Shown: in pieces, positions 6,712-8,579 of the stretch
Position numbering within the stretch: the stretch's first letter is position 1
Layout of the letters: each line of letters starts with the position of its first letter
DNA from: a bacterium
GTDB taxonomy: Bacteria; Ratteibacteria; UBA8468; B48-G9; JAFGKM01
DNA: 8,579 nt
Assembly: GCA_029548585.1 (NCBI GenBank)
Contig: JAKPNC010000148.1
Coordinates: 1 to 8,579 of the forward strand
Direction of reading: 5' to 3'
The notes under the pieces: model-generated
The model's input: the letters and a program-made list of their open reading frames with translations, nothing else
What the model was told of the DNA's origin: nothing
Databases searched by the model: none
Translations under genes and position numbers: made by a program

Positions 6712-7692
6712 TCACGCTTCCTGAGCCCTGTTTACGGATCTGCCGCTTTTGAAGGGTACAAGGATAAGCGGTATGACTGAAGACCTCGCCATCCTGTGGC
6801 TTATGCTTCCTATGAATATCTCCTTCATGTAGCCTCTTCCCTGGCTGCCCATTATTATGAGGCTTGCCTTTTCCTTGCGGGCGAATTGGATTATTTCTTC
6901 ATAAGGCGACCCGGATGTTATCTTTGATTCGACTCTCCCTGCCCCCTCTATTTCCATGGACATTTTTGCGAGCCTTTCCTGGTCTATCCTGTTGTATTCG
7001 TCTATCTTGCTCCTGAAATCCTGTCCTATCTTCTTTTTGTCCTGTACGTGGAAAAGCGTTATTCTTTCAACTCCTGTCAGGGCAAGTTCTTTTAAGAGAT
7101 GGAAGGCAATACCGCTGTTGACTGAAAAATCGGTTGTAAAAAGCACATGCTTTTTCATCTCCCATTTCCTGTACCTGGGGTATAATGACGTTTTCCCGTT
7201 GCTCTTTTCAGGAGAGATCTTCATCAGACGGCGTATCGTTCCCTCTATGACCATGTCAGCTAACTCGCCGAGAAAGCCTCCCGGAGTCTTTTCTACGGGC
7301 AAGATGAGAACCGGCTTTTCTGTATTCTGGGCAACGAAGCTGGTTATGTCTGTCAGGAACATCTCCCGCGCAAGGGACGTCCTGAGCACCCCGAGAGCAA
7401 TGAGTGAGCACTCCTTTTCACGGGCGAGTCGGTTTATTTTTGCCACGAGGTTGTCCATGATGGAGAATCCTTCGGTTTCAAAACCCATCCTTTCCGTCTC
7501 CTCTTTCTTCGCGGCAAGGATCTCCTCGAAATGCTCGTTGAACTGGGGAAAATCGTAAAGAATGTCCCTGGATTGTATGCACTGTACAATCAGGCATTTT
7601 CCCGTCCCGGAAGATTTCAGCTGTTCCATTACCTGGCTTCTAACCCTGGAATCGTTGTAGGTGGACGTAACGTAAAGTACTTTTTCAAACAT
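6712..7692 (-). CDS. Two-domain universal stress protein (UspA family)
   Basis: A 326-residue tandem universal stress protein. Domain 1 covers about residues 1-133 and starts MFEKVLYVTS; domain 2 covers about 179-314 and starts KKHVLFTTDFS. A linker lies between them (about 134-178). Domain 2 has an intact nucleotide-binding motif G-2x-G-9x-G-S/T: G282, G285, G295 and S296. The equivalent stretch of domain 1 (around 100-117) begins LGVLRTS and lacks the later glycines, so it probably does not bind ATP in the same way. Such proteins act in the cytoplasm in stress survival; no specific partner is shown here. The ATG at 7692 has AAGGGG seven bases upstream (7700-7705) and begins exactly at the first beta strand. 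An in-frame ATG at 7866 would add 58 residues unlike any USP part and has no ribosome binding site. It is probably first in a unit with the YjgR and SDR genes. Confidence 0.9.
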   Translation of the reverse strand: MFEKVLYVTSTYNDSRVRSQVMEQLKSSGTGKCLIVQCIQSRDILYDFPQFNEHFEEILAAKKEETERMGFETEGFSIMDNLVAKINRLAREKECSLIALGVLRTSLAREMFLTDITSFVAQNTEKPVLILPVEKTPGGFLGELADMVIEGTIRRLMKISPEKSNGKTSLYPRYRKWEMKKHVLFTTDFSVNSGIAFHLLKELALTGVERITLFHVQDKKKIGQDFRSKIDEYNRIDQERLAKMSMEIEGAGRVESKITSGSPYEEIIQFARKEKASLIIMGSQGRGYMKEIFIGSISHRMARSSVIPLILVPFKSGRSVNRAQEA

Positions 7693-8061
7693 CTCTTTTC
7701 CCCTTATGCTTTGACATACCGGCTTCCCATATAAATGATACCATATTTCAAACTGCTCAGGAATATCCATGGTCGAAGTCGGTTTATCCTGAGATACGGT
7801 TTTGAATCCATAAGGGAAAGGATTGACAATAATACCATGAGGCGCATGGTAAAGATTGTCAGCCATGAGAGAATGAGAAAACCGGAGAAAAAGTGATGAA
7901 GGACTTTATCTCAGCACTCTTTCCGCATGCAGTTTCGGGGAAGGATTGAAAAAGTAGAAACCTCTCTATATCCTGCAATGAAACATACTCCCTGAGGTCC
8001 GGTAGAAAACCTCCGGCAATATATAAGAGGCTTTGACGGTAAAAGGTCATGACCTATTTTT
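7693..8061. other. Long stretch without a convincing gene, upstream of the stress protein
   Basis: These 369 bases separate the YbaK-type gene from the stress protein gene. They contain the stress protein ribosome binding site (7700-7705), AT-rich patches around 7730-7760 and 8015-8030, a GAGGT/ACCTC inverted repeat (7994-7998 and 8009-8013) and the palindrome at 8044-8055. Two minus-strand frames exist. One is a 58-codon extension of the stress protein (7693-7866). The other is a 63-codon frame at 7859-8050. Neither has a good ribosome binding site or recognisable protein features. The stress protein promoter is expected here, but I could not find a -35/-10 pair with normal spacing. Confidence 0.5.
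8044..8055. repeat. Perfect 12-bp palindrome after the YbaK-type gene
   Basis: AGGTCATGACCT reads the same on both strands and starts six bases downstream of the YbaK-type stop codon. It is flanked by AAA on the left and, after one A, seven T on the right. The stem could therefore extend with a one-base bulge into a weak terminator-like hairpin usable in either direction; on the minus strand a TTTT follows. A protein binding site is the other option. Confidence 0.4.
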
Positions 8062-8523
8062 TTACGCGGAGAATTTCACTATCCTGGGTTTTGCCAGTTT
8101 TATGAAATCGGCGTACGCAAGCCTTATAAGTTCGGTGTGGCTTCCCGCGTTGAATGCAATCTCTTTATCCTCGGAAAGGGAATCGTCCACGTAGACGGCC
8201 ATCCCGTAGAGATTGCCGAACGGAGGCATTGCACCTATGTCGCATTCCGGGAAGGAGTCCTTGAATTCTTCTTCCCCCGTTAATAACGCTTCCCCTGCTC
8301 CCGAAGCCTTTTTCAGGAGTTCCATGTCAACCTTCCTGGTGGAAGGAAGCACGGCCATTGCAAGTTTCCCGTCAAGTTTCACTATGACCGTCTTGGCAAG
8401 TTCCTTGCCCTGGACATGGGCGGAGAGAGCTACTTCCTGGGCTGTGTAGGCAAGAGAATGTCTGATGCTGACATACTTGATGACGTTGCTGTCGAGAAAA
8501 TCCTTCAGCTTCTTTACAGGCAT
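8062..8523 (-). CDS. YbaK/EbsC-type aminoacyl-tRNA deacylase
   Basis: A 153-residue single-domain protein of the YbaK / prolyl-tRNA-synthetase-associated family (PF04073), which removes wrongly attached amino acids from tRNA in the cytoplasm. Seen are SIRHSLAYTAQEVA (19-32), GKELAKTVIVK (39-49) with K44 at the position of the conserved functional lysine, GAMPPFGN (97-104), and AGSHTELIRLAYADFIKLAKP (126-146), the characteristic C-terminal signature. The length fits the family (about 150-160). Its amino-acid specificity (Cys-tRNAPro as in E. coli YbaK, Ala-tRNAPro as in ProX, or other) cannot be fixed from this sequence. The ATG at 8523 has AGGAGGAGGG (8527-8536) upstream, with its GGAGGA core six bases from the start. 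The next gene on the same strand is 369 bases away, so it is probably transcribed on its own. Confidence 0.9.
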   Translation of the reverse strand: MPVKKLKDFLDSNVIKYVSIRHSLAYTAQEVALSAHVQGKELAKTVIVKLDGKLAMAVLPSTRKVDMELLKKASGAGEALLTGEEEFKDSFPECDIGAMPPFGNLYGMAVYVDDSLSEDKEIAFNAGSHTELIRLAYADFIKLAKPRIVKFSA

Positions 8524-8534
8524 AATCCCTCCTC

Positions 8535-8552
8535 CTATCTATGTAAAGATAG
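8535..8552. promoter_or_regulatory. Inverted repeat in the leader of the YbaK-type gene, possible operator
   Basis: CTATCT (8535-8540) and AGATAG (8547-8552) form a perfect 6-bp inverted repeat with a 6-base spacer. It touches the ribosome binding site of the deacylase gene and lies within an AT-rich stretch (8535-8573) that could hold its promoter. It could be an operator or a small leader hairpin; six base pairs may also arise by chance. Confidence 0.3.
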
Positions 8553-8579
8553 TAATGTTTTATAAGAGATTAACACCTC

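Noticed and set aside
6956..7558. A 200-codon plus-strand frame
   Set aside because: It is antisense to the stress protein, with Ser/Phe-rich low-quality sequence and no ribosome binding site.
7859..8050. A 63-codon minus-strand frame between the deacylase and stress protein genes
   Set aside because: Its ATG falls inside the 12-bp palindrome without a properly spaced ribosome binding site, and the product has no recognisable features.

Overview
The window comes from a Gram-negative bacterium. A DUF481-type outer-membrane protein with a signal peptide, a YjgR-type HerA/FtsK ATPase and strong purine-rich ribosome binding sites all point that way. Base composition is roughly balanced, and AGG (Arg) and ATA (Ile) codons are unusually common. 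This mix occurs in Desulfobacterota-like and several uncultured lineages, but the sequence does not fix a taxon. No mobile element, CRISPR array, rRNA or tRNA was seen.

Left part, + strand (1-3600): the 3' end of an unrecognised gene enters from the left edge and stops at 1006. A 184-base intergenic stretch with a possible terminator follows. Next come two tightly coupled genes: a hydroxypyruvate-isomerase-like TIM-barrel enzyme (1191-1982) and, after one base, an amidohydrolase-superfamily protein (1984-3600). The second protein is built from two amidohydrolase-like halves. The C-terminal half keeps the metal-binding residues, while the matching positions of the N-terminal half are all substituted. 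Together the pair looks like a small-molecule, possibly sugar-acid, catabolic module with unknown substrates.

Right part, - strand (3637-8579): read from right to left these are a YbaK/EbsC-type aminoacyl-tRNA deacylase (8523-8062), a 369-base stretch without a convincing gene, a two-domain universal stress protein (7692-6712), a YjgR/DUF853 ATPase (6675-5197), a short-chain dehydrogenase/reductase (5179-4463) and a DUF481 outer-membrane beta-barrel protein (4356-3637). The USP, YjgR and SDR genes are spaced by 36 and 17 bases and probably form one transcription unit. DUF481 follows after 106 bases and may be cotranscribed or have its own promoter. The two halves of the window converge at 3600-3637, where an inverted repeat at the end of the DUF481 gene could act as a terminator.

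Most genes are recognisable family members. The most unusual item is the tandem amidohydrolase with a catalytically dead first half, coupled to the isomerase. I see no convincing new defence or mobile system.
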